A DNA stretch of 64,000 nucleotides from Cereibacter_A sp052244495 (GTDB taxonomy: Bacteria > Pseudomonadota > Alphaproteobacteria > Rhodobacterales > Rhodobacteraceae). The stretch lies in NCBI GenBank assembly GCA_052244495.1, contig JBQPXH010000001.1, one strand, 5' to 3'. Shown here in pieces: positions 1 to 9,186 of this stretch. The translations under genes were made by a program, and so were the position numbers. Below the pieces are notes generated by a model that was not told where the DNA came from, did not search any database, and was given only the letters and a program-made list of their open reading frames with translations. The stretch's first letter is position 1; each line of letters opens with the position of its first letter.

Positions 1-197
1 CGAAGCCGCGCAGAGACGAAGATGCACTGCGTCAAGCTGTTGGGCCAGCGACTGTCCGCCAGAGACTTCGACCGCCAGGTCGCCGAGTTCCAGGTTCATG
101 TCATTCGCCATGGTCGCTCGGACCAGTGGCGCGACATGGCTCATTGCTCAACGGCTTCACCGCGCTCGGCACACCCATGACAGAGGTCGCAGGATAA
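1..197 (+). pseudogene. IS5-family transposase, C-terminal fragment, frameshifted
   Basis: Frame 1 reads RSRAETKMHCVKLLGQR followed by ARDFDRQVAEFQV, the usual C-terminal segment of a group of IS5-family DDE transposases. The usual ending (LNGFTALGTP...EVAG, stop at 195-197) is present but in another frame from 147. About 50 bases separate the two blocks where roughly 12-15 are expected, so an insertion or rearrangement with a frame change lies near 98-146. The copy is therefore probably inactive. Family assignment is from motif memory, and the N-terminal catalytic part is outside the window. Confidence 0.65.
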
Positions 198-251
198 GTC
201 TGTCCGTGAAAAGGGGAACTCTGCCCTTCAACCGATTTGTGCAACAGAGCC
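1..251 (+). mobile_element. 3' end of an IS5-family insertion sequence (left part outside window)
   Basis: The segment carries the C-terminal part of an IS5-type transposase. It ends at about 251 in the terminal-repeat-like string TTTGTGCAACAGAGCC, whose reverse complement GGCTCTGTTGCACAAA is typical of IS5-family ends. The bases after 251 belong to a different gene, an integrase on the minus strand, so the junction is visible as an insertion. The other end of the element lies left of the window. Confidence 0.7.
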
Positions 252-786
252 GGTGCCGGCTGATATGGAGCCGGGTGGGCCAAAGGTACTCGCAGCCGAT
301 CATCTCGGGGTCGTTGATCCACCGATCTAGCAACAAGCGGGTGGTCTCGGTTATCTCGAACCGAACCGGCTTGCGCGTCTTGCCCTGCGTCACCGAGGCA
401 CGCTCCTTGACGCGGCCAGCGGCGTAGACGTCGTTGACCGTCAGGCGGACAAGAATGCGGCCTCGCAGCTTGCAGTCGATGGCCATGTTGAAGAGCGCGA
501 GGTCCCGCTTGTTGTCGGCCATCTCGAGCCGGACGCGGATCGACCAGACATGTTTCAGCAGAAGCGGCCGCTTCTGACCGACGATGCGCCCCTTGTTCCA
601 GGGCGCGGCGGACCGGGCGGAGGGCACAGCGGCCTCCCCCGTCCGGCGAACCAAGCGCAACAAACCGTCGCGCCCGACCCTGAGCCGCCGGTCGGCCAAG
701 AAGCCGCGTCTTGAGCGGTCTGCGGCAAGCGGCCATTCGCGCAGGTCGTGGCAATGAAGGTCGAGGGCTCGCAGAGAGACGCGCAC
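252..786 (-). pseudogene. Tyrosine recombinase/phage-type integrase, truncated by the IS element
   Basis: The minus-strand reading contains PWNKGRIVGQKRPLLLKHVW, then RDLALFNMAIDCKLRG and GKTRKPVRFEITE. This is the recognisable first half of a common proteobacterial site-specific integrase, including the first catalytic-arginine region (KLRG). After LWPTRLHISRHR the frame runs directly into the IS5 terminal sequence at 251, so the second half with the H-R-Y catalytic residues is gone. The N-terminal part (about the first 60 residues from 786) does not look like the family and may be read-through from fused DNA. This is a non-functional remnant of a mobile element. Confidence 0.7.
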
Positions 787-894
787 GGCGCGGCCCGTGC
801 GCGCTCCGGATCTGTCCGATCACTTCGTCCACACGCGCCTTAGTTCGCGACACCTTCCGAGCGACCATGAGATGAGCGCCACGCCCCAGGTTGC

Positions 895-2676
895 TCACCC
901 CTCGCGCAGAAGGCTTGCGTAGAGCCCGGGCTGATCGGCCAGTTCATCGTGGGTGCCTTCTTGGATCACATGCCCGGACTGCATCACGATGATCCGGTCG
1001 GCGCGCCGGACGGTCGAGAGACGATGCGCGATCGTGATCGTCGTTCGTCCCTTCGACAACTCGTCGAGCGCCAGCGACATGGCACATTCGGTGCGCGTGT
1101 CCAGGGCACTCGTCGCCTCGTCGAGCAGCAGGATCGGCGGATCGCGCAGAATGGTCCGGGCCAGCGCCAGCCGCTGCTTCTCGCCGCCCGAGAACCGATG
1201 GCCGCCCTCGCCAACCAGAGTGTCGTAGCCGTCGGGGAGCGCCACCACATGATCGTGAATCTGGGCCACCCGTGCGGCGGCGATCAGGTCGGCTTCGGAC
1301 GCCTCGGGCCTGGCAAAGCGCAGGTTCTCGGCCACCGAGGCGTGGAGAAGATACGGCTCCTGCGAGACCACGCCCAGCATCTGCGCCAGCGTGTTGAAGC
1401 TCAGGTCGCGCAGGTCCACGCCGTCGAAGCGGATCGCGCCGCCGTCGACGTCGTAAAGCCTCGCCAGAAGATAGCCGAGCGTCGTCTTGCCCGAGCCCGT
1501 TGGCCCCACGATGGCTATGTGGCTGCCGGCCGGGATGGTCAGGCTGACGTCGTGAACGGCGGGGCGGCCGCTTGGGGCATAGGCGAAACTGACGCGATCG
1601 AGCTGGACCTCGCCCCGCATTCCGGTGCGCGGCAGGATGACCGGATCCGCGCGCTCGGTGATTTCGACGGGCCTGTCGAGATATTCGAAGATGCGGGCGA
1701 AGAGCGCACGCGCCTTGCGCATGTCGCGGCCGATCTCGAGCAGTTGCTCGAACGGCCACAGGAGTTGCTCCTGCAGGGCGATCATCGCGACCAGCGTGCC
1801 GATGCTGGCCGGATCGTCGGTGCGCATGAGCAGCCCGCCGGCGAGCAGCGTCATCGCGGGAAGAACCGCCAGCGCGAAGCCGATCAGCATCCACTGCCAC
1901 TCGCCGGCCGTGTGCGAGCGCACCTCGAGCCGCGCCAGATCGGTCGAGATGCGGGTGAAGCGCTGCGTCAGATGCGGGCCGCGCCCCATGGTGCGGGCCA
2001 GGATGACGCCCGGGACCGACAGGGTTTCCTGCACCACCGCCGACAGGTCGGCGGCGCGGGCCTGCCGCTGCCAGGTCAGCGTCTCGCGCAGATGGGCGAC
2101 GCGGTGGCTGATCAGCACCGTTCCCGGCACGATCAGCAGCACGAACAAGGCCAGCCGCCAGTCGAGGACCACGATGGCGACGGCGGTCATCGCCACGGCG
2201 CTCAGCGCGCGGCCGAGGTCGCTGGCGGTCTCGGTCATCAGCGATTGCAACCCCGAGATGTCGCCTGCGATGCGCGACTGCACCTCGCCGGTCCGGGTGC
2301 CGGCGAAAAAGCCCAGCGACAGGCTTTGCAAGTGGGCATAGAGCCTGACCCGCAGGTCGTGCAGGATCGCCTGCCCGATGCGCGAGGTCAGCACCACCTG
2401 CAGCGCCCCTACCGCGGCGGCGGCCAGCGCCACCGCGACCATTCCCGCCACCAGCCGGACCAGCAGCGCCAGATCGTTCTGCGGCAGCGCCACGTCGATC
2501 ACGGCACGCAGCAGGAAGGGACCTGCCAGCCCGATGGCCGAGGCGAGGATCATCAGCGCCGCCACCCCGGCAATCCGGAGACGATAGGGGGCAAACAGCG
2601 CGAGCACGCGGTGCACGGACACGTGGCGCGCGGCGAGATCGTCGTAGCCTGCGCTGTCGTCGGGATCATCGGACAT
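895..2676 (-). CDS. ABC exporter, permease-ATPase half transporter (MsbA/LmrA type)
   Basis: This 593-residue protein has an N-terminal six-helix exporter domain (about residues 30-320) and a C-terminal nucleotide-binding domain. Walker A GPTGSGKT lies near residue 390, the signature FSGGEKQR near 493, Walker B ILLLDEAT near 514 and the H-loop histidine in TIAHRLS. It should work in the inner membrane as a homodimeric half transporter exporting a lipid, drug or peptide; the substrate cannot be read. I chose the ATG at 2676 (MSDDPDD) because it overlaps the end of the histidine kinase gene by 11 bp and avoids an arginine/cysteine-rich extension. It is the last gene of the MFP-RND-regulator-kinase operon, so it probably shares the same envelope-stress or drug-export control. 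Confidence 0.85.
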   Translation of the reverse strand: MSDDPDDSAGYDDLAARHVSVHRVLALFAPYRLRIAGVAALMILASAIGLAGPFLLRAVIDVALPQNDLALLVRLVAGMVAVALAAAAVGALQVVLTSRIGQAILHDLRVRLYAHLQSLSLGFFAGTRTGEVQSRIAGDISGLQSLMTETASDLGRALSAVAMTAVAIVVLDWRLALFVLLIVPGTVLISHRVAHLRETLTWQRQARAADLSAVVQETLSVPGVILARTMGRGPHLTQRFTRISTDLARLEVRSHTAGEWQWMLIGFALAVLPAMTLLAGGLLMRTDDPASIGTLVAMIALQEQLLWPFEQLLEIGRDMRKARALFARIFEYLDRPVEITERADPVILPRTGMRGEVQLDRVSFAYAPSGRPAVHDVSLTIPAGSHIAIVGPTGSGKTTLGYLLARLYDVDGGAIRFDGVDLRDLSFNTLAQMLGVVSQEPYLLHASVAENLRFARPEASEADLIAAARVAQIHDHVVALPDGYDTLVGEGGHRFSGGEKQRLALARTILRDPPILLLDEATSALDTRTECAMSLALDELSKGRTTITIAHRLSTVRRADRIIVMQSGHVIQEGTHDELADQPGLYASLLREG

Positions 2677-3766
2677 GGGGATCTCGGGCTGATAGGGGAG
2701 ATGGGCGGCTGGGCAGGCGGATCTCGACGGCAAGGCCGGGCGTGTCGGAGGCCAGGATCAGCGTCTCGCCGCCATGGGCGCGGGCGATGGCGCGCACGAT
2801 GGGCAGGCCCAGACCCGAGCCGCCAAGGCTGCGCCCGCGCGAGTCGTCTGCGCGCCAGAACCGGTCGAAGGCGCGGGCGCGGCCTTCCTCGGACAGGCCC
2901 GGACCGCCGTCGGTGCAGCGAAAGACCACATCGGTGCCGTCGATGCCGGTCTGCACATGAACCGGGGCGCGCGGCGCGTAGCGGCAGGCGTTTTCCAGCA
3001 CCGCGACGAAGGCCTGCCTCAGCCGCGCCCGGTCGGCAAGCGTGGCAGCCGGGTCGAGACTGCGGGTGACCGTGATGCCCGCCGCGGCCAGTTCGGCTTC
3101 CAGCGCGGTCAGTGCGGCCGCGGCCTCGTCGGCCAGATCGACCGGTGTAAAGGCCAGATCCAGCTGGCCCGCGTTGCTCAGCGCGAGCGTGCGCAGCTCC
3201 TCGACGATGCCGGACAGGTCGTCGACATGCGCGATCAGCCGCCGGTAAAGCTGCGGGCCGGGCTCGAACACACCGTCAAGCAGCCCCTGCAGCCGCCCGC
3301 GCAGGATGGTCAGCGGCGTACGCAATTCATGCGCGATGGCCGAGTTGGAATAGGCAAGCTCGGCCTCGGCCTGTTGCAGGCGCTCGGCCATCCGGTTGAA
3401 GTCGGTGACCAGATCCCGCGCCTCGCCGAAGCTGCCGGGGGGCAGGCCAGCCCGCGCCGAGAAGTCGCCGGTGGCGATCCGGCGCGCCGCGGCGGCGACC
3501 GTCTTGAGCGGCGCGATGATCCGTCGCGCCAGCCGCCAGCCGATGAGCGAGGCCGTCATGAGCCCGAAGCCCAGCACGAGCCCGACCATGACCGTATCGC
3601 CCAGCCGCCAGCTGTCGTCGGCAGCGGCATCAGGATAGAGCCATTCGTAGACGACGAAGAAATACGCCATCATCCCGACGTAGACGACCGCAAAGGCCGT
3701 GAGCGTCAGCCCGATCATCGCGAGGGTGATGCGGGAGTTGAGGCTTCCGCCCGGTCTACCGGACAT
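2666..3766 (-). CDS. Sensor histidine kinase (BaeS/CpxA-like)
   Basis: This inner-membrane sensor kinase of 366 residues has TM1 at about 13-40, a very short periplasmic loop of about 15 residues, TM2 at about 57-77, and a HAMP linker at about 78-130. The H-box is AIAHELRTPL with phospho-acceptor His146. The C-terminal ATPase has N-box ENACRYAP (258-266), G1 DGGPGL (286-291) and G2 GGSGLGLPIV. The tiny periplasmic loop suggests it senses a membrane signal or an accessory protein rather than a soluble ligand. It overlaps the upstream response regulator by 11 bp and the downstream ABC gene by 11 bp, so it is the obvious partner of that regulator and probably controls the efflux operon it sits in. 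Confidence 0.88.
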   Translation of the reverse strand: MSGRPGGSLNSRITLAMIGLTLTAFAVVYVGMMAYFFVVYEWLYPDAAADDSWRLGDTVMVGLVLGFGLMTASLIGWRLARRIIAPLKTVAAAARRIATGDFSARAGLPPGSFGEARDLVTDFNRMAERLQQAEAELAYSNSAIAHELRTPLTILRGRLQGLLDGVFEPGPQLYRRLIAHVDDLSGIVEELRTLALSNAGQLDLAFTPVDLADEAAAALTALEAELAAAGITVTRSLDPAATLADRARLRQAFVAVLENACRYAPRAPVHVQTGIDGTDVVFRCTDGGPGLSEEGRARAFDRFWRADDSRGRSLGGSGLGLPIVRAIARAHGGETLILASDTPGLAVEIRLPSRPSPLSARDPHVR

Positions 3767-4454
3767 GGGACGCCTCCAGCCGGTAGCCCACGCCGCGCAC
3801 GCCGCTCAGCAGGCCTTCGGCCCCCGCCGCGGCCAGCTTGCGGCGCAGGTTGCTCACGTGGCTGTCCACGGTGCGGTCCAGCGCCTCGCTTTCGGGCAGG
3901 CAGGCGTCGACGAGATCCGCGCGCGCGAACGCCCGCCCCGGCGCCGCGGCCATATGCGCGAGAATGCGGAACTCGGTCGGCGTCAGGTCCAGCGTGACCG
4001 GACCCCGGCCGGCCTCGATCACCGCGCGGTGGGCCTGCGGATCGACGGTCAGCGGCCCGAGGCGGAGCAGGGTCTCGGGCCCCCGCCCAAGGGTGCGGCG
4101 CAGCACCGCCCGCGCGCGGGCCACCACCTCCAGCGGGTTGAAGGGCTTGACCACGTAATCGTCCGCGCCGATGCGCAGCGCCTGCAGCTTGTCCAGATCC
4201 TCGGCCAGCGCGGTGACCATGATCACCGGCGTCTCGCCCCGGCGCCGGATCGCGGCCAGCACCTCGTAGCCATCGACGCCCGGCAGCCTGATGTCGAGCA
4301 CCACCAGATCGGGCCGCAGCCGCTGGTGATGCGCAAGCCCCGTGGGGCCGTCACCCGCGCAGATCACGCGGAACCCCTCGCGCGCGAAATAGGTTTCGAG
4401 GATCTCGGCGATCTCGGGTTCGTCTTCGATGATCAGGATCAGGGCGTTGGTCAT
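3756..4454 (-). CDS. OmpR-family response regulator
   Basis: This is a 232-residue two-domain regulator. The receiver domain (1-120) has the acidic pair IEDE at the N-terminus, phospho-acceptor Asp54 (VVLDIRLPG) and the conserved Lys103 (VVKPFNP). The winged-helix DNA-binding domain (about 130-228) contains TPTEFRIL and VDSHVSNLRRKL, with GVRGVGYRL at the end. The ATG at 4454 overlaps the stop of the RND pump gene as ATGA, indicating translational coupling. By position it acts with the adjacent kinase and likely autoregulates the MFP-RND-ABC operon; that target is inferred, since no binding site was identified. Confidence 0.9.
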   Translation of the reverse strand: MTNALILIIEDEPEIAEILETYFAREGFRVICAGDGPTGLAHHQRLRPDLVVLDIRLPGVDGYEVLAAIRRRGETPVIMVTALAEDLDKLQALRIGADDYVVKPFNPLEVVARARAVLRRTLGRGPETLLRLGPLTVDPQAHRAVIEAGRGPVTLDLTPTEFRILAHMAAAPGRAFARADLVDACLPESEALDRTVDSHVSNLRRKLAAAGAEGLLSGVRGVGYRLEASHVR

Positions 4455-7400
4455 GGCTTCAGGGTCCGGACGGGATGGGCGGGCAGGCCGGGCAGCGCGG
4501 AAGCGCCCCGGCCGAACCGGCTGACCGTGACATAGAGCACGGGGATGAAGAAGATCGCCAGCACGGTGGCCGAGACCATGCCGCCGAAGACGCCGGTGCC
4601 GATGGCGTTCTGGATCTCGGACCCGGCGCCGCGCGCCAGCATCAGCGGCACCACGCCGAGGATGAAGGCAAGCGACGTCATCAGGATCGGCCGCAGCCGA
4701 AGGCGCGCGGCGCGCAGGATCGCGCGATGCGGCCCCAGGCCCTGGCCGCGCAGGTGGCGCGCGAACTCGATCATAAGGATGGCGTTCTTGGCCGAAAGCC
4801 CGATGATGGTGACGAGGCCCACCTTGAAGAACACGTCGTTCTCGCCGCCGCGCGCCAGTACCGCCAGCACCGCGCCCAGCACGCCCAGCGGCACCACCAG
4901 CAGCACCGCCAGCGGGATCGACCAGCTTTCGTAAAGGGCGGCCAGCACCAGAAACACCACCAGCATCGACGCGGCCAGCAGCATCGGCGCCTGCCCGGCC
5001 GACTGCTTCTCCTGCAGGGACTGTCCCGTCCATTCCAGCGCAAAGCCCTGCGGCAACGCCTGCGCCAGTCGCTCCATCTCGGCCATCGCGGCGCCGCTCG
5101 ATGCGCCCGGCGCGGCCGAGCCCGAGATGCGGGCCGCGGGATAGCCGTTGTAGCGCTCCAGCTGCAGCGGGGCGGAGGTCCAGACCGGCGTCACCACCTC
5201 GGAGAGCGGCACCATGCCGCCCTCGGCGTTGCGCACTTCAAGGCGCAGCACATCCTCGACATGCATCCGGGCCGGTGCGTCGGCCTGCACGATCACCTGT
5301 TGCAGCCGACCCTGGTTCGGGAAGTCGTTGACATAGCCCGAGCCGACCGCGGTCGCGATCGTGTCGTTGATGGCGCTGAAGGACAGGCCAAGCGCCTGCG
5401 CCTTCGGCCGGTCGAGCTGCAACTCGATGCTGGGGCCGTCCGGCAGCCCTTCTGACATCACGTCGGTCAGAAGCGGGCTCTCTGCCGCCAGCGCGATCAG
5501 CCGGTCTTCGGCGGCCTTCAGCGCGGCGGGGCCGGCGTTGGCGCGGTCTTCCAGCCGCAGCGAAAAGCCCGAGGTCGTGCCGAGCGACTCGATCGCCGGC
5601 GGCTTCATGATCATGACCGTGCCTTCGGGCACATCCGCCATCGCCGTTTCGGCCGCGGCAATCTCGTCGTCGACGGTCGAGCTGCGCTCGCTCCAGTCCT
5701 TGAGGCTGGTGAAGGCCTGCGCGGCGTTGGGGCCCGAGCCCGAGAAGCCGAAGCCGAGGATCACCGTGTTTTCGACGATATCGGGCCGGGTGGCGGTGTA
5801 GGCCTCGTAGGCGGCCACGATGGCGCGCGTGCGCTCGGCCGTGGCCCCGGCAGGCAGTTCGATGGCAGCCATGAAGTTGCCCTGATCCTCTTCGGGCACG
5901 AAGCCGGTCGGCAGGCGCAGGTAGCCCACGGCCAGCAGCGCCAGCAGCGCCGCATAAAGCACCAGCAGCCGCCCGCCCCGCCGCAGCCCCCGGCCGACCC
6001 AGCCGGTGTAACGCGCGCTCAGCGCCTCGAATCGGCGGTTGAACCCGCCGAAGAACCCCCGCGTGGCGGGACCGGCGCCGGGTTTCAGGAGCGTCGCGCA
6101 GAGCGCGGGCGTCAGCGTCAGCGCCAGAAACGCCGACAGCAGGATCGAGACCGCCATCGACAGCGTGAACTGCCGGTAGATCGCGCCCACCGATCCGCCC
6201 GCCAGTCCCATCGGGATGAAGACGGCCGCAAGAACCAGCGTGATGCCCACGATGGCGCCCGAGATCTCCTGCATGGCCTGCCGGGTGGCGGCGCGGGGCG
6301 TGAGACCCTGCCGCGTCATGATCCGCTCGACGTTCTCGACCACGACGATGGCATCGTCGACGATGATGCCGATGGCGAGCACCATGCCGAACATGGTCAG
6401 CACGTTGATCGAATAGCCCGCGACGGCCATGACGGCGAAGGTGCCCAGGAGCGCGATTGGCGCCACCAGGGTCGGGATCAGCGTGCAGCGCAGGTTCTGC
6501 AGGAACAGGAGCATCACGAAGAAGACCAGCACCATGGCCTCGATCAGGGTGCTGATCACCTTGGAGATCGACACCTTCACGAAGGGCGCGGTGTTGTAGG
6601 AGATCGTGAGCTCCATGTCGCCGGGCAGCGCGGGGCGCAGCTCGGCCAGCCGCGCCTCGATGGCGGCGGCAGTGCGCACGGCATTGGCGCCGGGCGACAT
6701 CTGGATCGCGGCGGCGGCGGCGGGCTTGCCGTTGCTGCTGACGGCGAAGGCGAGCGTCTGCGCGCCCGACTCCACCCGCGCCACGTCGCCCAGCACCAAC
6801 CGTGACCCGTCGGCCCCTGCGCGCAGCGGGATGGCGGCGAAAGCCTCGGGGGTCGTCAGCTGGCCGCGCAGGATCAGCGGCGTCGACAGGCGCGTGCCGG
6901 GCACCGTCGGCTCGTCGCCGACACGGCCCGGCGTCGTGGGCGCGTTGTCGCGCGCGATGGCCTCGGTCACGTCGGCCATGGTCAGCCCGTAGGCCGCCAG
7001 CTTCGCCGGATCGACCCAGACCCGCATCGCGCGGTCGGACCCGAAGGGCTGCACCCGGCCCACACCGGGAATGCGCTTCAGCTCTTCGGCAAGATTGCGC
7101 GTCAGGTATTCCCCAAGGCGAAGCTCGTCCGTCGCGCCCTCGCGCGATTTCAGCGTGATCACCATCAGGAAACCGGACTCGGCCGCCTCGACGCCGATAC
7201 CCGCGCGGCGCACCGGCTCGGGCAGCAGGGCCTCGGCGTTCTTCAGCCGGTTCTGGACATCGACCTGCGCCATCTCGGGATCGGTGCCGGGCCTGAAAGT
7301 CACGAAGACAGTCGCGCCACCGGTCGAATCCACGGTGGATTCGACATAAAGCACGTTCCGCACGCTGGAGAGTTCCTTCTCGATCGGGCGGACCACGCTG

Positions 7401-7576
7401 TCGTTGACGGTCTGGGCATCCGCGCCGGCATAGGTGGCGAAGACGCTGATGCTGGGGGGCGCGACGTCGGGGAAGCGCGCCACCGGAAGCTGCGGAATGG
7501 CGACAAGCCCAGCCAGAGCGATGAAGATCGCGATGACGACGGCAAAGACCGGGCGGTCGATGAAGAAACGGGGCAT
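4451..7576 (-). CDS. RND multidrug efflux pump, inner-membrane transporter (AcrB/MexB, HAE1 family)
   Basis: At 1041 residues this has the normal size for an HAE1-type RND transporter. It shows the typical start MPRFFIDRPVFAVVIAI, two large periplasmic loops, and the proton-relay aspartates in IGIIVDDAIVVVEN near residue 407-408. A second membrane half includes GLSAKNAILMIEFA. It should exchange protons for hydrophobic drugs, solvents or lipids as a trimer that spans the periplasm with an MFP and an outer-membrane channel. The MFP gene lies 16 bp upstream and the regulator gene overlaps the stop by 4 bp. No outer-membrane factor gene is visible in the window, so a TolC-like protein must be supplied from elsewhere. 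The substrate is unknown. Confidence 0.92.
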   Translation of the reverse strand: MPRFFIDRPVFAVVIAIFIALAGLVAIPQLPVARFPDVAPPSISVFATYAGADAQTVNDSVVRPIEKELSSVRNVLYVESTVDSTGGATVFVTFRPGTDPEMAQVDVQNRLKNAEALLPEPVRRAGIGVEAAESGFLMVITLKSREGATDELRLGEYLTRNLAEELKRIPGVGRVQPFGSDRAMRVWVDPAKLAAYGLTMADVTEAIARDNAPTTPGRVGDEPTVPGTRLSTPLILRGQLTTPEAFAAIPLRAGADGSRLVLGDVARVESGAQTLAFAVSSNGKPAAAAAIQMSPGANAVRTAAAIEARLAELRPALPGDMELTISYNTAPFVKVSISKVISTLIEAMVLVFFVMLLFLQNLRCTLIPTLVAPIALLGTFAVMAVAGYSINVLTMFGMVLAIGIIVDDAIVVVENVERIMTRQGLTPRAATRQAMQEISGAIVGITLVLAAVFIPMGLAGGSVGAIYRQFTLSMAVSILLSAFLALTLTPALCATLLKPGAGPATRGFFGGFNRRFEALSARYTGWVGRGLRRGGRLLVLYAALLALLAVGYLRLPTGFVPEEDQGNFMAAIELPAGATAERTRAIVAAYEAYTATRPDIVENTVILGFGFSGSGPNAAQAFTSLKDWSERSSTVDDEIAAAETAMADVPEGTVMIMKPPAIESLGTTSGFSLRLEDRANAGPAALKAAEDRLIALAAESPLLTDVMSEGLPDGPSIELQLDRPKAQALGLSFSAINDTIATAVGSGYVNDFPNQGRLQQVIVQADAPARMHVEDVLRLEVRNAEGGMVPLSEVVTPVWTSAPLQLERYNGYPAARISGSAAPGASSGAAMAEMERLAQALPQGFALEWTGQSLQEKQSAGQAPMLLAASMLVVFLVLAALYESWSIPLAVLLVVPLGVLGAVLAVLARGGENDVFFKVGLVTIIGLSAKNAILMIEFARHLRGQGLGPHRAILRAARLRLRPILMTSLAFILGVVPLMLARGAGSEIQNAIGTGVFGGMVSATVLAIFFIPVLYVTVSRFGRGASALPGLPAHPVRTLKP

Positions 7577-7592
7577 GGGATCGACTCGGGCT

Positions 7593-8744
7593 TCAGTTGT
7601 TCACGGATGCGGCGGCTGCGTCGGCAGGGGCGGCAACGACGGGAACCGGCGCGCCATCGGCCACCCGGTCCTGCCCGCGAATGGCGATGGCCTCGCCCGC
7701 GCTCAGGCCGGATGCGACGACCACGCGCCCGCCGATCCTGTCGCCCAGCGTCACGGGGCGGCGCGCGGCGCGGCCATCGCCGGACACGACCACGACCTGC
7801 GCCCGGCCCGCGCCGTCGCGCAGAATGGCGTCCTCGGGGACAAGCAGCGCCTCGGGCAGCGCGTCCCGCGGCAGCCGTGCGCGGACATACATGCCGGGCA
7901 GAAGGGCAAGGCCGGGGTTCTCGACCTCCACCCTGACCGAGACGGTGCCGGTGCCCGGATCGACGATCACATCCAGGAATTTCAGCTGTCCCGACCGCGC
8001 ATGGGGCCGGTCTCCATCGGTCAGGATTTCGACCCCACCCAGCCCCTCCGCGGCGGCGGTCCGGATGGCATCCAGCCGCTCCGCAGGCAGGCGCAGATCG
8101 ACATGGACGCGGTCCAGATCCTGGATCACCGCCAGCGCCCGCTCGGCGCCCGGCGCCGCCAGTCCCCCGACATCGGCCAGCCCGCCCGCGACATGGCCCG
8201 CAATCGGCGCGCGAAGAGTGGCAAATTCCAGATCCAGCCGGCGGCGATCGACGATGGCCTGCGCTTCGGCGCGGTTCGCCTCGGCCAGCGCCAGATCGTT
8301 GCGGGCGGCGTCGTTCTTCTCGCCGCTGGTGGCGTTTTTCGCCATGAGCGCGTCCGACCGTTCCATACCGCGCCGTGCATGGGCCTCCGCGGCCCCGGCG
8401 CGGGCAAGCCCCGCCTCGGCGGTCGCGAGATCGGCCTTCAGCGGCGCGGGGTCGATGCGGAACAGCACGTCTCCGGCCGCGACCCGCATCCCCTCGTCAA
8501 CCGGACGCTCAAGGATGATCCCGCCCACCTGCGGCCGGATCTCCACCCGCCGCCACGCCGCCACGCGCCCAGCGAACATGTCGGAAACAACGACCCGTTC
8601 GGGCATCAGCGTAACGAGCGTCAGTTCGACCGGCCGATCGTCCGTCCGCTCTGTCACGGCCGAGGCGTCGACGGCGGACGCGACGGTTGGCGAGGCAGCA
8701 AGGCAACAGATCAGAAGTAGCCTTGGAATTGGCAGGCATGGCAT
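7593..8744 (-). CDS. RND efflux periplasmic adaptor (membrane fusion protein, AcrA/MexA type)
   Basis: This 383-residue adaptor begins with an export signal (about residues 1-24, LLLICCLAASPTVASAV). It then has the barrel-sandwich/lipoyl half (GRVAAWRRVEIRPQVGGIIL), a coiled-coil hairpin (about 95-175, rich in Ala, Glu and Arg), the second lipoyl half (LEFATLRAPIAGHV) and beta-barrel domains. No lipobox Cys is placed for acylation after the signal, so it is probably a soluble or peripheral periplasmic protein. It is the first gene of the operon and bridges the RND pump to an outer-membrane channel. A GGAG element lies about 8 bases before the ATG at 8744. Confidence 0.88.
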   Translation of the reverse strand: MPCLPIPRLLLICCLAASPTVASAVDASAVTERTDDRPVELTLVTLMPERVVVSDMFAGRVAAWRRVEIRPQVGGIILERPVDEGMRVAAGDVLFRIDPAPLKADLATAEAGLARAGAAEAHARRGMERSDALMAKNATSGEKNDAARNDLALAEANRAEAQAIVDRRRLDLEFATLRAPIAGHVAGGLADVGGLAAPGAERALAVIQDLDRVHVDLRLPAERLDAIRTAAAEGLGGVEILTDGDRPHARSGQLKFLDVIVDPGTGTVSVRVEVENPGLALLPGMYVRARLPRDALPEALLVPEDAILRDGAGRAQVVVVSGDGRAARRPVTLGDRIGGRVVVASGLSAGEAIAIRGQDRVADGAPVPVVAAPADAAAASVNN

Positions 8745-9069
8745 CTCGGGACTCCGCGGGTTGGGTCTGACGCGCCCGATGACATGCCACTATCGACGAA
8801 CCGCGCAGGTTCCATGGAGGTTTCGTGGAGGTGCGAGAACTGGCGGCACGCGTTCGATGCGGTTCGTCTCCGTTCCCTTCGTTAGCGTGAGCGTCCGGTT
8901 TTCGCAGATTGCTGAAGATGCAACTTGCGCCTCAACACGCTTGCCGGCGTGCGAGTGGGCGGCTGCTATCGTGGATTGTAGCGGATGCGATTCTGCCCCC
9001 GCGGCGGACCGCTCCCCGCCCTCTGCGTCGGCCGACGGTTGTGGCGACTGCCTCTCCAATGACAATACC

Positions 9070-9186
9070 TCACGCGGCTCGCTCACGCAGAGCCTCATAG
9101 AGGCGGCCGTGACCCATGACGGCATCCTTCAGGTCTCTCTTGATTGCGGGTGACTCCAGCGCCTGCTTGCTTATCGCCGAGTGGGC
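9070..9186 (-). pseudogene. Remnant resembling the C-terminus of a type I restriction R subunit (HsdR)
   Basis: On the minus strand, from about 9183 to the stop at 9070, the reading is HSAISKQALESPAIKRDLKD followed by GHGRLYEALRERAA. From memory this resembles the last 35-40 residues of many HsdR proteins (pattern MSxQALxS...GLKDxLL...LYEALR). Nothing upstream in the same frame continues the protein; instead an HNH-like fragment begins on the opposite strand at about 9187. I read it as a short orphan fragment of a lost restriction system. The match is short, so the identification is tentative. Confidence 0.4.

Noticed and set aside
949..3069. Long plus-strand open frame (over 700 codons) opposite the ABC and kinase genes
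   Set aside because: It is antisense to two genes with clear motifs, has Arg/His/Gln-rich composition typical of shadow frames in high-GC DNA, and shows no family motif.
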